This document shows, in pieces, positions 35,063 through 43,918 of a stretch of DNA of 45,671 nucleotides. The translations under genes and the position numbers were made by a program. The stretch's first letter is position 1, and each line of letters begins with the position of its first letter. Under the pieces are notes generated by a model, which saw only the letters and a list, made by a program, of their open reading frames with translations, did no database searches and had not been told where the DNA came from. Source of the stretch: Candidatus Dojkabacteria bacterium (GTDB lineage: Bacteria; Patescibacteriota; Dojkabacteria; SC72; JAHDCA01); assembly GCA_027036675.1 (NCBI GenBank), contig JALWDW010000012.1, positions 2,604-48,274 of the forward strand. The letters are read 5' to 3'.

Positions 35063-36316
35063 ATGCTTTATAAGTCAACTGAGCGCAGTCTTGCTAAGAA
35101 AACTGTTGTATTCATCATTGTACTCATAGTTTCAGTGATTATAGCTGCTAACGCGTTATCAATACGTGAAACTATAGTGCAAGCATATTTTGGCTATTCG
35201 CGGGAGCAAATGGAATTTGACGAATCCTTGGCGACAAAGCGAGAGGTGACGACAGTACCACAAAAAATATATGTATTTCCGATACGTACTGAAGATGAAG
35301 ATTTGAAAACAGATTCAAAACGATGGGTAGACAATATTTACTACTACACAATCACCAATATGCATTTTCCAGATATACCGTTCAATTATATATTGTCTAC
35401 CGAAGGTGAAGTGTATGGAGTTCGTGAAAACCCTTCTACGAATACTTCAACCTTCTCCGGTCAACCTGCTGCTATTCTGGTTGGTATACTCATGGATGGG
35501 AATGTCAATACACAGCAGAAAACGGCATTGCAAGAACTAATTGCTGATCTAAATTCAATTTACGGTGTGCAAAAAGAGGCGGTGGAAACGGTAAGGCTTG
35601 TATTTGCTCATAAAAGTTCTGGCGACGGTGAGAGAATTCCTAATCGATACGAGATCAGATTTGCGCAGGCGGACGAAGACTTTATCAATTCTATAAGCAA
35701 TGCCATTGTCGGAGTTGATTATGTATCTGCACCTCGCGTAGATATTGTACTATCAGTTGACGATATCAAACATGATGCCAAGGTCCAATTAGGTGAGAAA
35801 TTATCAGTTGAATTTACATTACGGAACGATGGAACAGATCCGTTGGTTGTGGGGGAAAACAATAGCCTTTTGTTGAAAACGGCCGATGACAAGGACAGCC
35901 CGTTTGCGGTAAGCGGAGTCTGGCCGAGTTTGGATACACCGATATTGATCGACAATATGATACTGAAGCCAGGGGAGTCAAAAATCTTTAAGTTTGATAT
36001 GTTTGCCAGTGTATTGCCCGGTTCACAGTCGCAGAGTTTTCACATCGTTGATCATGATGGAAATGAAATAGACGGTACCAAATTTACTGTGGATTTTGCG
36101 ATCGAGCGGGGTGACGCGAAAATCTTGGAAATCAAAGATACAGATACCGGTTATCTCAATGTGCGAAAAGGGCCCGCGTTGAACAGTGAGAAAGTGTCGC
36201 AAGTAGGTGTTGGGGAACGGTTTGTATGGACAGAGAAGGACGGGGCTTGGTACAAAATCAAATACAGCGATTCCGCCGAGGGCTGGGTATATGCCAGATA
36301 CGTGCGAGAACTGTAG
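35063..36316 (+). CDS. Anchored SH3b protein with possible degenerate amidase-2 fold
   Basis: A membrane segment near the N-terminus (about 15-35) anchors the 417-aa protein. Residues ~65-185 resemble the amidase_2/PGRP order (FNYILSTEGEVYGVREN, ILVGILMDGNVNTQQKTALQELIADL), but the first zinc histidine is not where expected, so activity is doubtful. A beta domain with CARDB-like features follows (VEFTLRNDGTDPLVVGENN...). The last ~65 residues are a bacterial SH3 (SH3b) domain: TGYLNVRKGPALNSEKVSQVG ... GWVYARYV, usually cell-wall binding. It ends the envelope cluster, with its own promoter. The SH3b call is firm; the amidase-like call is tentative. Confidence 0.85.
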   Translation: MLYKSTERSLAKKTVVFIIVLIVSVIIAANALSIRETIVQAYFGYSREQMEFDESLATKREVTTVPQKIYVFPIRTEDEDLKTDSKRWVDNIYYYTITNMHFPDIPFNYILSTEGEVYGVRENPSTNTSTFSGQPAAILVGILMDGNVNTQQKTALQELIADLNSIYGVQKEAVETVRLVFAHKSSGDGERIPNRYEIRFAQADEDFINSISNAIVGVDYVSAPRVDIVLSVDDIKHDAKVQLGEKLSVEFTLRNDGTDPLVVGENNSLLLKTADDKDSPFAVSGVWPSLDTPILIDNMILKPGESKIFKFDMFASVLPGSQSQSFHIVDHDGNEIDGTKFTVDFAIERGDAKILEIKDTDTGYLNVRKGPALNSEKVSQVGVGERFVWTEKDGAWYKIKYSDSAEGWVYARYVREL

Positions 36317-36379
36317 CTTACGGGCGGGTATTTTGGTTCCAAATTGACGTATTCTTAATTTAATTGTGTTGGTATTGTC

Positions 36380-38395
36380 ATGAGATTGCAATTGGATGGG
36401 AGATTGAATGATAAGCAAATGGAAGCGGTCAATCATGTTGACGGTCCATTGCTGGTGTTCGCGGGGGCGGGTTCCGGCAAGACGAGGGTGATCACTTACC
36501 GTATAGCCAATATGATCGCAAATCACGGGATTTCGCCAAACAATATCTTGTCGGTGACATTTACCAAAAAAGCTGCGGATGAAATGAAAGAGAGGTTGGG
36601 TAAATTGCTCGAGAACGACATTGATGACGGGAATTCGGTACATGTGGGGACGTTCCACTCAATCGGGGCTCAAATTTTACGCAGACACGGGAAATATGTC
36701 GGTCTGGATAACAATTTCTCAATATATGACGGCGCTGACGCGCAAGGGATGCTCAAAGAATTGATGCTTGAAAGCGGTCTGGATGTGACGAAATTCAAAC
36801 CCAAAGCCGTGTACAATGAAATTTCAAGTGCGAAGAACAAAATGCTAAGTGCAGGTGATTATCCGTATCATTATTCCGGATACTTTGAGGATATAGTGGC
36901 TTCCGTATATGAAGAATATGAGAAACATTTGCTTAAGCTAAATGCCGCCGATTTTGCGGATCTGATATACAAGGTCAATGTATTGTTTGCCCAAGAACCG
37001 GATGTGCTCGAATATTACAGAAATCTCTACAAGTATGTATTGGTGGATGAATACCAGGATACCAACGCAGCGCAATATAGATTGATCAAACACCTGGTCA
37101 GCGAACACAAAAATATATGCGTAGTGGGCGATGACGACCAGAGTATATACAAATGGCGGGGTGCCGATGTGAAAAATATAATCTCGTTTGAGAAGGATTT
37201 CCCGGGGTGTACTGTCGTCAAGCTTGAACAAAATTACCGCAGTGTGGCTAATGTCCTGCATGCCGCGTCCTCTGTGATTTCGAAAAATAATGTCAGGGTG
37301 GACAAGGAGTTGTGGACCGAAAAAGGCGCTGGGGACACGATCAAAATTTACCAAGCGCGTGATGAAAGAAATGAGGCCGAGTTGGTCATCAGCGAGATTC
37401 AAAATTATGTGCGGAGCGGGTATAGCTACGACGATATCGCCATCTTGTACCGGACAAATTTTCAGTCTCGGATTTTGGAAGAAGTATTGTTGAAGAACGG
37501 CATATCCTACAAGCTTGTAGGGGGCTTCAGATTTTACGAACGCGCGGAGATCAAGGATATAATAAGTTATCTGCGATTTACTCAGAATATTTCCGATGAT
37601 GTGAGCCTGTACAGGATTATCAATACTCCGCCGCGCAAGGTAGGACCCAAGACGTTGGGAAATATAGTGGATATCGCGAAGAGCGTGGACATGCCTGTGG
37701 GCGCGTTGATTGTCTCTGCCTACCTACTGATGGAGGGGCGTAGCAAAGAAGATGCAACAGAGGCGGATTTGCGTAGCGAATGGTATTCCGGCGTGGAAGG
37801 CGTCCTTGATGAAATGCGTAAATACGCGAGCGTGGTCAAGGTATTTGGTCGGATTTATATGAATACGAGGTCGATGGATGTGTTTTCGGGCATCAAGTAT
37901 GTACTCAAAGAGACCGGGTACGTCAATTGGGTTGACGATGGTTCGGATGCAGGTACTGCCAAAAAGGAGAATATACAGGAATTGTTGAACGTGGCGCAGT
38001 CGTACGCCAAGAGGTACGGCGACGATTCGACTCGGACTTTTTTACATGAGATTAACCTCATAGAACAGGAAAACGAAAAAAGTTCTCGGCACTCCGGGCA
38101 AGGCAAGGTTACATTGATGACGGTACACGCATCAAAAGGTTTGGAGTTTCCGATAGTGTTTTTGGTTGGTATGGAGGAAGGAGTATTCCCGCACTCGAGG
38201 GCTTTTGTGGATGCGGACGATGTGGAGGAAGAAAGGAGACTTTGTTATGTGGGTATCACAAGAGCACAGGAGAAACTGTGGATGAGCTTCGCCGAAACCC
38301 GTGGACGTGGCGGGATGAGTCAGGATCATATGCCCTCACGTTTCTTGGGGGAGATCCCGGAAGAGATCTGTGAATACTTTTCGTGGCGTTCTTGA
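36380..38395 (+). CDS. UvrD/PcrA-type superfamily 1 DNA helicase
   Basis: This is a 3'-5' DNA helicase used in nucleotide excision and mismatch repair and in clearing replication blocks. Motifs in order in 671 aa: Q-motif LNDKQMEAV, Walker A AGAGSGKT (28-35), VTFTKKAADEM (Ia), VDEYQDT (~222, motif II), GDDDQSIYKWRGAD (~250, III), LEQNYRS (IV), LMTVHASKGLEFPIVFLVG (V) and RRLCYVGITRAQEKL (VI). It is somewhat shorter than E. coli UvrD (720). The stop lies about 20 bases from the convergent Rpf-like gene. Confidence 0.95.
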   Translation: MRLQLDGRLNDKQMEAVNHVDGPLLVFAGAGSGKTRVITYRIANMIANHGISPNNILSVTFTKKAADEMKERLGKLLENDIDDGNSVHVGTFHSIGAQILRRHGKYVGLDNNFSIYDGADAQGMLKELMLESGLDVTKFKPKAVYNEISSAKNKMLSAGDYPYHYSGYFEDIVASVYEEYEKHLLKLNAADFADLIYKVNVLFAQEPDVLEYYRNLYKYVLVDEYQDTNAAQYRLIKHLVSEHKNICVVGDDDQSIYKWRGADVKNIISFEKDFPGCTVVKLEQNYRSVANVLHAASSVISKNNVRVDKELWTEKGAGDTIKIYQARDERNEAELVISEIQNYVRSGYSYDDIAILYRTNFQSRILEEVLLKNGISYKLVGGFRFYERAEIKDIISYLRFTQNISDDVSLYRIINTPPRKVGPKTLGNIVDIAKSVDMPVGALIVSAYLLMEGRSKEDATEADLRSEWYSGVEGVLDEMRKYASVVKVFGRIYMNTRSMDVFSGIKYVLKETGYVNWVDDGSDAGTAKKENIQELLNVAQSYAKRYGDDSTRTFLHEINLIEQENEKSSRHSGQGKVTLMTVHASKGLEFPIVFLVGMEEGVFPHSRAFVDADDVEEERRLCYVGITRAQEKLWMSFAETRGRGGMSQDHMPSRFLGEIPEEICEYFSWRS

Positions 38396-38414
38396 TATTG
38401 TGCTAGTGTGCGGG

Positions 38415-39401
38415 CTATTTTGACGAGTTATACAACCTCCAACACGCGGGAAATTGCCCGGCGGATGCTCCTCGTCTGTAGATATCCAAAGCCAGAGTTA
38501 TCTGTTCGTTTCCGTCAAATATGTCGTGGCCACCATAATTGGTGAAGGTGGTCTTGTTGAACTGGAACAAGCCGAAATACTTGCCGGTGCGGTTTATCGC
38601 TGCATTGTTGCAATGCGATTCGCAACGACTCAAGAAATGAAGGAAATCACGCGCTCCGGGGTCAGTGGTGGCAGAGTCTATGGCTTCATCCCATTTGGCG
38701 CAAGCCGCGCTGGGTGGGTATGTGGGCCTGACAACCTTCGTACCGATCTCGATGATTGTGGGTTCCGCCTTTTGCAATACTTTGGTCGACACAAGTTCAC
38801 GATCGACTTCTTCACCGTCCTTTGCGGTGATGCGAAACGTTTTTTCCAAAAGACCCTCAGATCCCGACGATAAGACAGTTCGCGTTCCTTTTGGCTTCTG
38901 CGGATTTTCTATTATATTTTCCGGTGAGGCGATCGGTTCCGTGACCGTCCGAATGGTGATGGTGATACGAGACACTTCGATCGAAATACTGTTTGTATCG
39001 ACCTCTTCCGTCGCGTTTATTTGGTCGATTTCATTGATTTCATAGCCCAATTGCTTCAGAAGTCTGCGATAGCCCATGTGTTTGGGTGGATAAGCAAGAT
39101 GTGTGTGCATTTGTCCGTCGATCAGTATATGCACGATTTTTGGCGGTAGTAACCCTTTGTCGCCGATTTCGTCAAAAATATCCGGTGCATGAGTCGCGCT
39201 GACATGTTGTATGTCAATATTCCGTGCCAAAACGGAAGTTCCGATACGTACGCGACGCTTAATCTGAGCATGCATTATGCTTAAGCCCACCGCTGCAAGC
39301 GCGACAGTTAACAAAACGACAACCGATATTCGGGGAAATTTCACCAAGTTTTGATAAAATATGTTATTCTCACGGGGTTTCTTGACTTCTTTGCGAGTCA
39401 A
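38415..39401 (-). CDS. Rpf/SLT-like peptidoglycan hydrolase with DUF348-like and G5 domains
   Basis: The architecture is that of resuscitation-promoting factor/YabE-type proteins: a membrane anchor (RISVVVLLTVALAAVGLSIM), a DUF348-like segment (HILIDGQMHTHLAY), a G5 domain (DGEEVDRELVSTKVLQKAEPTIIEIG), and a C-terminal lysozyme-like domain. That domain has RCESHCNNAAINRTGKYFGLFQF and a following TFTNYGGHDIF; the Glu in CESHCN matches the catalytic Glu of Rpf. It should cut glycan strands at the wall. The track starts at a TTG at 39470, but a promoter overlaps that stretch, so the TTG at 39401 is preferred; the GTG at 39344 is another option. No in-frame ATG exists before the anchor. Confidence 0.88.
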   Translation of the reverse strand: MTRKEVKKPRENNIFYQNLVKFPRISVVVLLTVALAAVGLSIMHAQIKRRVRIGTSVLARNIDIQHVSATHAPDIFDEIGDKGLLPPKIVHILIDGQMHTHLAYPPKHMGYRRLLKQLGYEINEIDQINATEEVDTNSISIEVSRITITIRTVTEPIASPENIIENPQKPKGTRTVLSSGSEGLLEKTFRITAKDGEEVDRELVSTKVLQKAEPTIIEIGTKVVRPTYPPSAACAKWDEAIDSATTDPGARDFLHFLSRCESHCNNAAINRTGKYFGLFQFNKTTFTNYGGHDIFDGNEQITLALDIYRRGASAGQFPACWRLYNSSK

Positions 39402-39418
39402 GAACTGCGAGACATTGC

Positions 39419-39447
39419 ATTTTAGTAAAAGATATAAATTTTGTAAA
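39419..39447 (-). promoter_or_regulatory. Promoter of the Rpf-like gene
   Basis: Minus-strand TTTACA (39442-39447), 17-base spacer, TAAAAT (39419-39424). It lies inside the longest version of the ORF, which argues for a start downstream of about 39412. Confidence 0.6.
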
Positions 39448-39518
39448 GACTTGAGTTTGCATATGCGCAAATGTAATATACACCACTATATTATTTACAT
39501 ATTACATTTCTTTTGACG

Positions 39519-40355
39519 GTGAACGCAAAGATTTCGAATTTGGCGCGAGTGGTATTTGGAATTCTCCTCGTAATAGCTGGTGGGTATATTTCCGGGCAAC
39601 TGACCATATGGGCTGTGCGCACGGTTAGGCGTCACGAGTATGCGTCAGGATATGTCGCGCAAGCGGTACAATCCAGAGAGCGCGGGGATCTGTTGCAATC
39701 TTACAATGCGTATGAAGCTGCCTCATACTTCGAGCCGGAAAACGGAGAAATAATCTCACAAGAGGTCGGGGTGGCGTTGGAGGCCGGTGCCACGCGCGAT
39801 GCCGTGTCGGTGATGGAACGTAAGTATGGGCAACTTCCCCCCGAGCAATATGCGCAGCTTGCGACATCGGTGGCGGATGCGTTGCTCGATGTTGGCGATT
39901 ATCAACAAGCCGGACGTTTTTACGAAAAGGCTATGGATGCGAATGACACAGTGGAAAATAAATTAAAACTCCTGAACTTTTATTTGCTCTCCGGAAATAT
40001 TGATGCTTACCAGGAAGCGATGTCTGCAGATGGCGATCTGATCCGACCGGATATGAACATATACCGGATAAATGACATTTTGAACAAAGACGAATACACG
40101 GACCCGGCGGAGCTTTTGAACGATGTGAGATCAGTATTTGCAGATGGATATATCCTTTTGGCTGGGTATATCCTGAATGATAACGAAGCGAATTTCCCCG
40201 AATTGCGAAAAAGGTGGGATTATTGGTTTTACAAAGCGTGGGTTGCGTACTATGAAGATGACCCCGATAAAGCGTCAGAGTATCTGAAATCGGCCGAATA
40301 TTATGGTGGCTCCGGAAGTGGCATTGTACTTTTACACGATAGTTTGGAAACTTGA
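39519..40355 (+). CDS. Membrane-anchored TPR protein
   Basis: The ORF track begins at TTG 39513; the GTG at 39519 (MNAKISNLARV) is preferred. An N-terminal membrane segment (about 10-32, VVFGILLVIAGGYISGQLTIWAV) is followed by TPR-like helix pairs, such as GDLLQSYNAYEAASYFEPENGE, VGDYQQAGRFYEKAMDAN and DDPDKASEYLKSAEYYGG. TPR proteins mediate protein-protein contacts. It diverges from the Rpf-like gene, sharing a short AT-rich gap, which hints at a joint envelope role (inference). Confidence 0.8.
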   Translation: MNAKISNLARVVFGILLVIAGGYISGQLTIWAVRTVRRHEYASGYVAQAVQSRERGDLLQSYNAYEAASYFEPENGEIISQEVGVALEAGATRDAVSVMERKYGQLPPEQYAQLATSVADALLDVGDYQQAGRFYEKAMDANDTVENKLKLLNFYLLSGNIDAYQEAMSADGDLIRPDMNIYRINDILNKDEYTDPAELLNDVRSVFADGYILLAGYILNDNEANFPELRKRWDYWFYKAWVAYYEDDPDKASEYLKSAEYYGGSGSGIVLLHDSLET

Positions 40356-40426
40356 AAATAGAGTAATCACAAAACTCGGATTGTCTTTGAAATTGGACTT
40401 ATGTATCCGATATGCCTCTGATTTTC

Positions 40427-40455
40427 TTGCTTGCGTGAAACGGTTGATATATAAT
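40427..40455 (+). promoter_or_regulatory. fusA promoter
   Basis: TTGCTT (40427-40432), 17-base spacer, TATAAT (40450-40455). The leader to the fusA ATG is about 59 bases, AT-rich, with no Shine-Dalgarno sequence. Confidence 0.65.
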
Positions 40456-40520
40456 CCCCACGTATTAGGTGGTACTACCCCTTCTCCAAAGTAGTAAGTT
40501 AAAATATTTATATCTAAAAA

Positions 40521-42614
40521 ATGGCGAAAATATCCTACGACGTTAAATTCGATTTAAAGAATATCCGCAATATCGGTATCATTGCGCATATCGATGCGGG
40601 GAAGACTACTACGACGGAGAGACTTTTGTATTTCACAGGGCAGGTACATAAGATTGGTGAAGTGCATGACGGCGAAGCGGTGACGGACTTCATGGATCAG
40701 GAGCGAGAGAGAGGTATTACCATCATGTCCGCAGCGGTAACCGCTTTTTGGGACTATAACGGCGAGAAGTATCGTATAAACATCATAGACACGCCGGGAC
40801 ATGTGGATTTCACTGCTGAAGTGGAAAGATCATTGCGGGTGCTGGACGGAGCTGTAGTTATACTGGACGGTAAGATGGGGGTTGAACCGCAATCCGAGAC
40901 GGTATGGAGGCAGGCTGACAAATACGAAGTTCCCAGAGTATTTTTTGTGAACAAATTGAATCTTCTCGGTGGCGACTTTGAGATGTCGTTGCAATCGATC
41001 AAAGATAGATTGACGCCAAATGCTGTTGCGATCACCTTGCCAATCGGACGTGAGAGTGAATTGCGAGGTCTCGTCGATCTTCTTAAGATGAAGGCCTATA
41101 CGTATGACTCGATAGAAGCTACGGAGGCCAAGGAGGAAGAAATTCCCGAAGACATGAAGGAAATGGCGGAGCAATATAGACACCAGCTGATAGAGAAATT
41201 GGTAGAGCAAGATGATGCGTTGATGGAAAAGTATCTGTCCGGTGAAGAGCCGACGTACGATGAGTTGATCTCTGCCATGCGCAAAGGTACCCTCGCCAGA
41301 AAGCTTTTCCCTGTGATGGGAGGTGATTCGCGGACAGTCATCTCAAAGAAAATTCTCGACTTGGTGGTACAAGCGTTACCTTCTCCCGTGGATATCAAAG
41401 CGATGGTCGGTGTGGGACCGGATGGTACGGAAGAAGAAAGGAAGCCGAGTGAAGATGAACCGTTTGCCGCGTTGGTATTCAAGATAGTCAATGACCCACA
41501 TATAGGTACTCTCTCATATTTCCGTATATACTCGGGTAAGATCAATGCCGGTTCGTATGTGTACAACTCCACCAAAGGGATCAAGGAACGAGTCAGCCGA
41601 CTGGTATTGATGCATGCGGACGACCGTGAAGAGGTTCAGTCATTGCGAGCCGGAGACATCGGTGCGATAGTCGGCTTGAAGGATACCGTGACAGGCGAAA
41701 CATTGTGCGATATCAATCATAAAATCATCTTGGAGCAAATCGAATTTGCTGAGCCTGTTGTTCGTCAAGCCATCGAACCCAAAACAAAGTCAGACGAAGA
41801 AAAATTGTCCATCGCCTTGGGTAAGCTGATGAAGGAAGATCCAATATTCAAAGCCGAATCCGACAATGAGACTGGGCAGACTATCATTTCGGGTATGGGT
41901 GAGCTCCATCTTGAAATTATGGTAGATAGATTGCGTAGAGAATACGGAGTCGATGTGATCGTTGGTAAACCGCAAGTCGCGTATCGTGAGACTGTGAAGG
42001 CGACAGGTCAAGCGGAAAACAAATATATCAAGCAGTCCGGAGGTCGAGGGCAATACGGACATTGTTGGATTCGTGTCGAACCAAATGAAACTGGGAAAGG
42101 TTTTGAGTTTATCAACGAAATCAAAGGAGGCGCTATCCCGCGCGAGTATATACCCGCGATTGAGAAAGGTGTCAAGGAAGCTATGCAGTCCGGAGTCATC
42201 GCCGGTTATCCGATGGTTGATATCAAGGCTGCCGTATATGATGGTTCTTATCACGAAGTTGACTCCAGTGAGGCTGCTTTTAAGATGTCGGCCATATTTG
42301 CCTTCAAGGATGCTGTCAAACAGGCGAACCCGATACTTTTGGAGCCGATAATGAAGGTTGAAGTGACCACACCCACCGAATACTTGGGGGATATCACCGC
42401 ATCGTTGAGTAGTAAACGTGGTGAAATTCAAGGGACCGAAACCCAAGGTTCGGTGCAGATAGTCACTGCGTTTGTGCCGTTGGCGGCTCTTTTTGGATAC
42501 ACGACTGAGGTGCGTTCTATCACGAGTGGACGTGGCGCTCCTTCAGTAGAATTCAGTCATTATGCAGAAGTCCCTAAAGGAATAGTGGCGGAAATTGTAA
42601 GCGAAAGGTCTTAA
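40521..42614 (+). CDS. fusA: Elongation factor G with altered G4 and G5 motifs
   Basis: EF-G is the GTPase that moves tRNA and mRNA through the ribosome. The 697-aa length, domain order and most motifs are normal: G1 AHIDAGKTTTTERL, switch I RERGITIMSAA, G3 DTPGHVDF, domain IV GGRGQYGH and GSYHEVDSSEAAFKM. The exception is guanine recognition. G4 reads NKLN (residues near 143) where NKMD is nearly invariant, and the G5 region reads GGDSRTVISKK where GSAFKNKGV is usual. Asp to Asn in NKxD is known to shift Ras and EF-Tu toward xanthine nucleotides. The gene sits in the normal str position upstream of tuf, so it is probably the working EF-G rather than a stray paralog. Confidence 0.95.
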   Translation: MAKISYDVKFDLKNIRNIGIIAHIDAGKTTTTERLLYFTGQVHKIGEVHDGEAVTDFMDQERERGITIMSAAVTAFWDYNGEKYRINIIDTPGHVDFTAEVERSLRVLDGAVVILDGKMGVEPQSETVWRQADKYEVPRVFFVNKLNLLGGDFEMSLQSIKDRLTPNAVAITLPIGRESELRGLVDLLKMKAYTYDSIEATEAKEEEIPEDMKEMAEQYRHQLIEKLVEQDDALMEKYLSGEEPTYDELISAMRKGTLARKLFPVMGGDSRTVISKKILDLVVQALPSPVDIKAMVGVGPDGTEEERKPSEDEPFAALVFKIVNDPHIGTLSYFRIYSGKINAGSYVYNSTKGIKERVSRLVLMHADDREEVQSLRAGDIGAIVGLKDTVTGETLCDINHKIILEQIEFAEPVVRQAIEPKTKSDEEKLSIALGKLMKEDPIFKAESDNETGQTIISGMGELHLEIMVDRLRREYGVDVIVGKPQVAYRETVKATGQAENKYIKQSGGRGQYGHCWIRVEPNETGKGFEFINEIKGGAIPREYIPAIEKGVKEAMQSGVIAGYPMVDIKAAVYDGSYHEVDSSEAAFKMSAIFAFKDAVKQANPILLEPIMKVEVTTPTEYLGDITASLSSKRGEIQGTETQGSVQIVTAFVPLAALFGYTTEVRSITSGRGAPSVEFSHYAEVPKGIVAEIVSERS

Positions 42615-42628
42615 GGACTTAAAAACAC

Positions 42629-42657
42629 TTGCGATTTACGAATTCTTTTGATAATAT
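42629..42657 (+). promoter_or_regulatory. tuf promoter
   Basis: TTGCGA (42629-42634), 17-base spacer, TAATAT (42652-42657) preceded by TGA (extended -10). It resembles the nusA promoter, which also has TTGCGA. The leader is about 66 bases. Confidence 0.5.
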
Positions 42658-42729
42658 TCAGCGAGTTTGGGTCGAACTACTGCTTCGTCCTACGCTGTAG
42701 ACTAATTTAAATTTAAATACATAAAAATT

Positions 42730-43899
42730 ATGGCAGATACATATGATCGTTCCAAGCCTCATGTAAATATTGGGACGTTGGGGCATGTTGACCATGGTAA
42801 GACAACTCTTCTCCGTGGTATATTGAATGTCTTCTCTCCCGATCCGGAGGTGATGATTGATAAGTTGGATAAGGATCCTGAATCAAGGGCAAAAAGCATC
42901 ACGATCGCCGTTGCTCATGTAGAGATTGAAACAGATAATCGACACTATGCTATTGTAGATTGCCCGGGACACAAGGATTATATTAAGAACATGATCACAG
43001 GTGCGGCGCAAATGGATGGTGCGATACTAGTTGTATCATCTTCAGACGGGGCTATGCCTCAAACCAAAGAGCACTTGTTGTTGGCTAGGCAGGTAGGCGT
43101 CGAAAAATTAGTAGTAGCGATCAATAAATTTGGCGAAGTTGATCCGGAAATGATGGAGTTGATCAAGATGGATATCCAGGGGCTCCTGGAGAAATACGGC
43201 TATGACGCCGACTCGCCGATCGTAGAAGTGAATGCGTTGGATGCTCAGAACAAGGTTGAGGCTGCGTTGGAAGAGGTTAAACAATTGATGGCAGCTGTGG
43301 ATGAGTGGATCCCTGTTCCTGAGAGACCGATCGATCAGCCATTTTTGATGCCTGTCGAGGATGTGTTTAGTATTGAAGGGCGTGGGACTGTCGCTACCGG
43401 AAGGATCGAGCGAGGTGTAATCAAGGTGGGTGAAGAAGTTGATGTCTTGGGAATGAACTTGAAGCCGAACAAGACTACTGTAACCGGTGTTGAGATGTTC
43501 AATAAGGCTATGGAGGAAGGCCAGGCTGGAGACAATGCAGGTATCCTGCTTCGAGGGTTCAAGAGGTCCGATGTTGTTCGCGGACAAGTGTTGTCTGCGC
43601 CGGGCTCTGTTGAGACTCATAGCGCATTTAAGGCTGAGGTCTATATATTGAGTAAAGAAGAAGGTGGGCGGCACACACCGTTTGTAACCGGGTACAAGCC
43701 TCAGTTCTATATCAGGACCGCTGATGTGACTGGTGAGGTCAAGCTCCCCGATGGTGTGGAGATGGTGATGCCTGGCGACAACGTAACCATCGACATCGAA
43801 CTTATTATGCCTGTGGTTATTGAAAAAGGTATGAGGTTTGCTATCCGTGAAGGTGGTATGACGGTAGGAAATGGTGTTGTATTGGAGATTGTTAAATAA
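42730..43899 (+). CDS. tuf: Elongation factor Tu with NKFG in place of NKxD
   Basis: EF-Tu carries aminoacyl-tRNA to the ribosome. The 389-aa protein has all three domains and many normal motifs: [33 protein letters not shown] with the catalytic His, [13 protein letters not shown] and EGGRHTPF. Three GTP-site changes stand out. G4 is NKFG (codons aat aaa ttt ggc), so the guanine-binding Asp is Gly. G5 is NAL rather than SAL. Switch I reads AKSITI rather than ARGITI, though the magnesium Thr is kept. The gene is in the standard position between fusA and rpsJ, so it is likely the main or only EF-Tu; a second copy elsewhere cannot be excluded. Confidence 0.95.
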   Translation: MADTYDRSKPHVNIGTLGHVDHGKTTLLRGILNVFSPDPEVMIDKLDKDPESRAKSITIAVAHVEIETDNRHYAIVDCPGHKDYIKNMITGAAQMDGAILVVSSSDGAMPQTKEHLLLARQVGVEKLVVAINKFGEVDPEMMELIKMDIQGLLEKYGYDADSPIVEVNALDAQNKVEAALEEVKQLMAAVDEWIPVPERPIDQPFLMPVEDVFSIEGRGTVATGRIERGVIKVGEEVDVLGMNLKPNKTTVTGVEMFNKAMEEGQAGDNAGILLRGFKRSDVVRGQVLSAPGSVETHSAFKAEVYILSKEEGGRHTPFVTGYKPQFYIRTADVTGEVKLPDGVEMVMPGDNVTIDIELIMPVVIEKGMRFAIREGGMTVGNGVVLEIVK

Positions 43900-43918
43900 G
43901 TATGGGTAAGTAGAGCAG

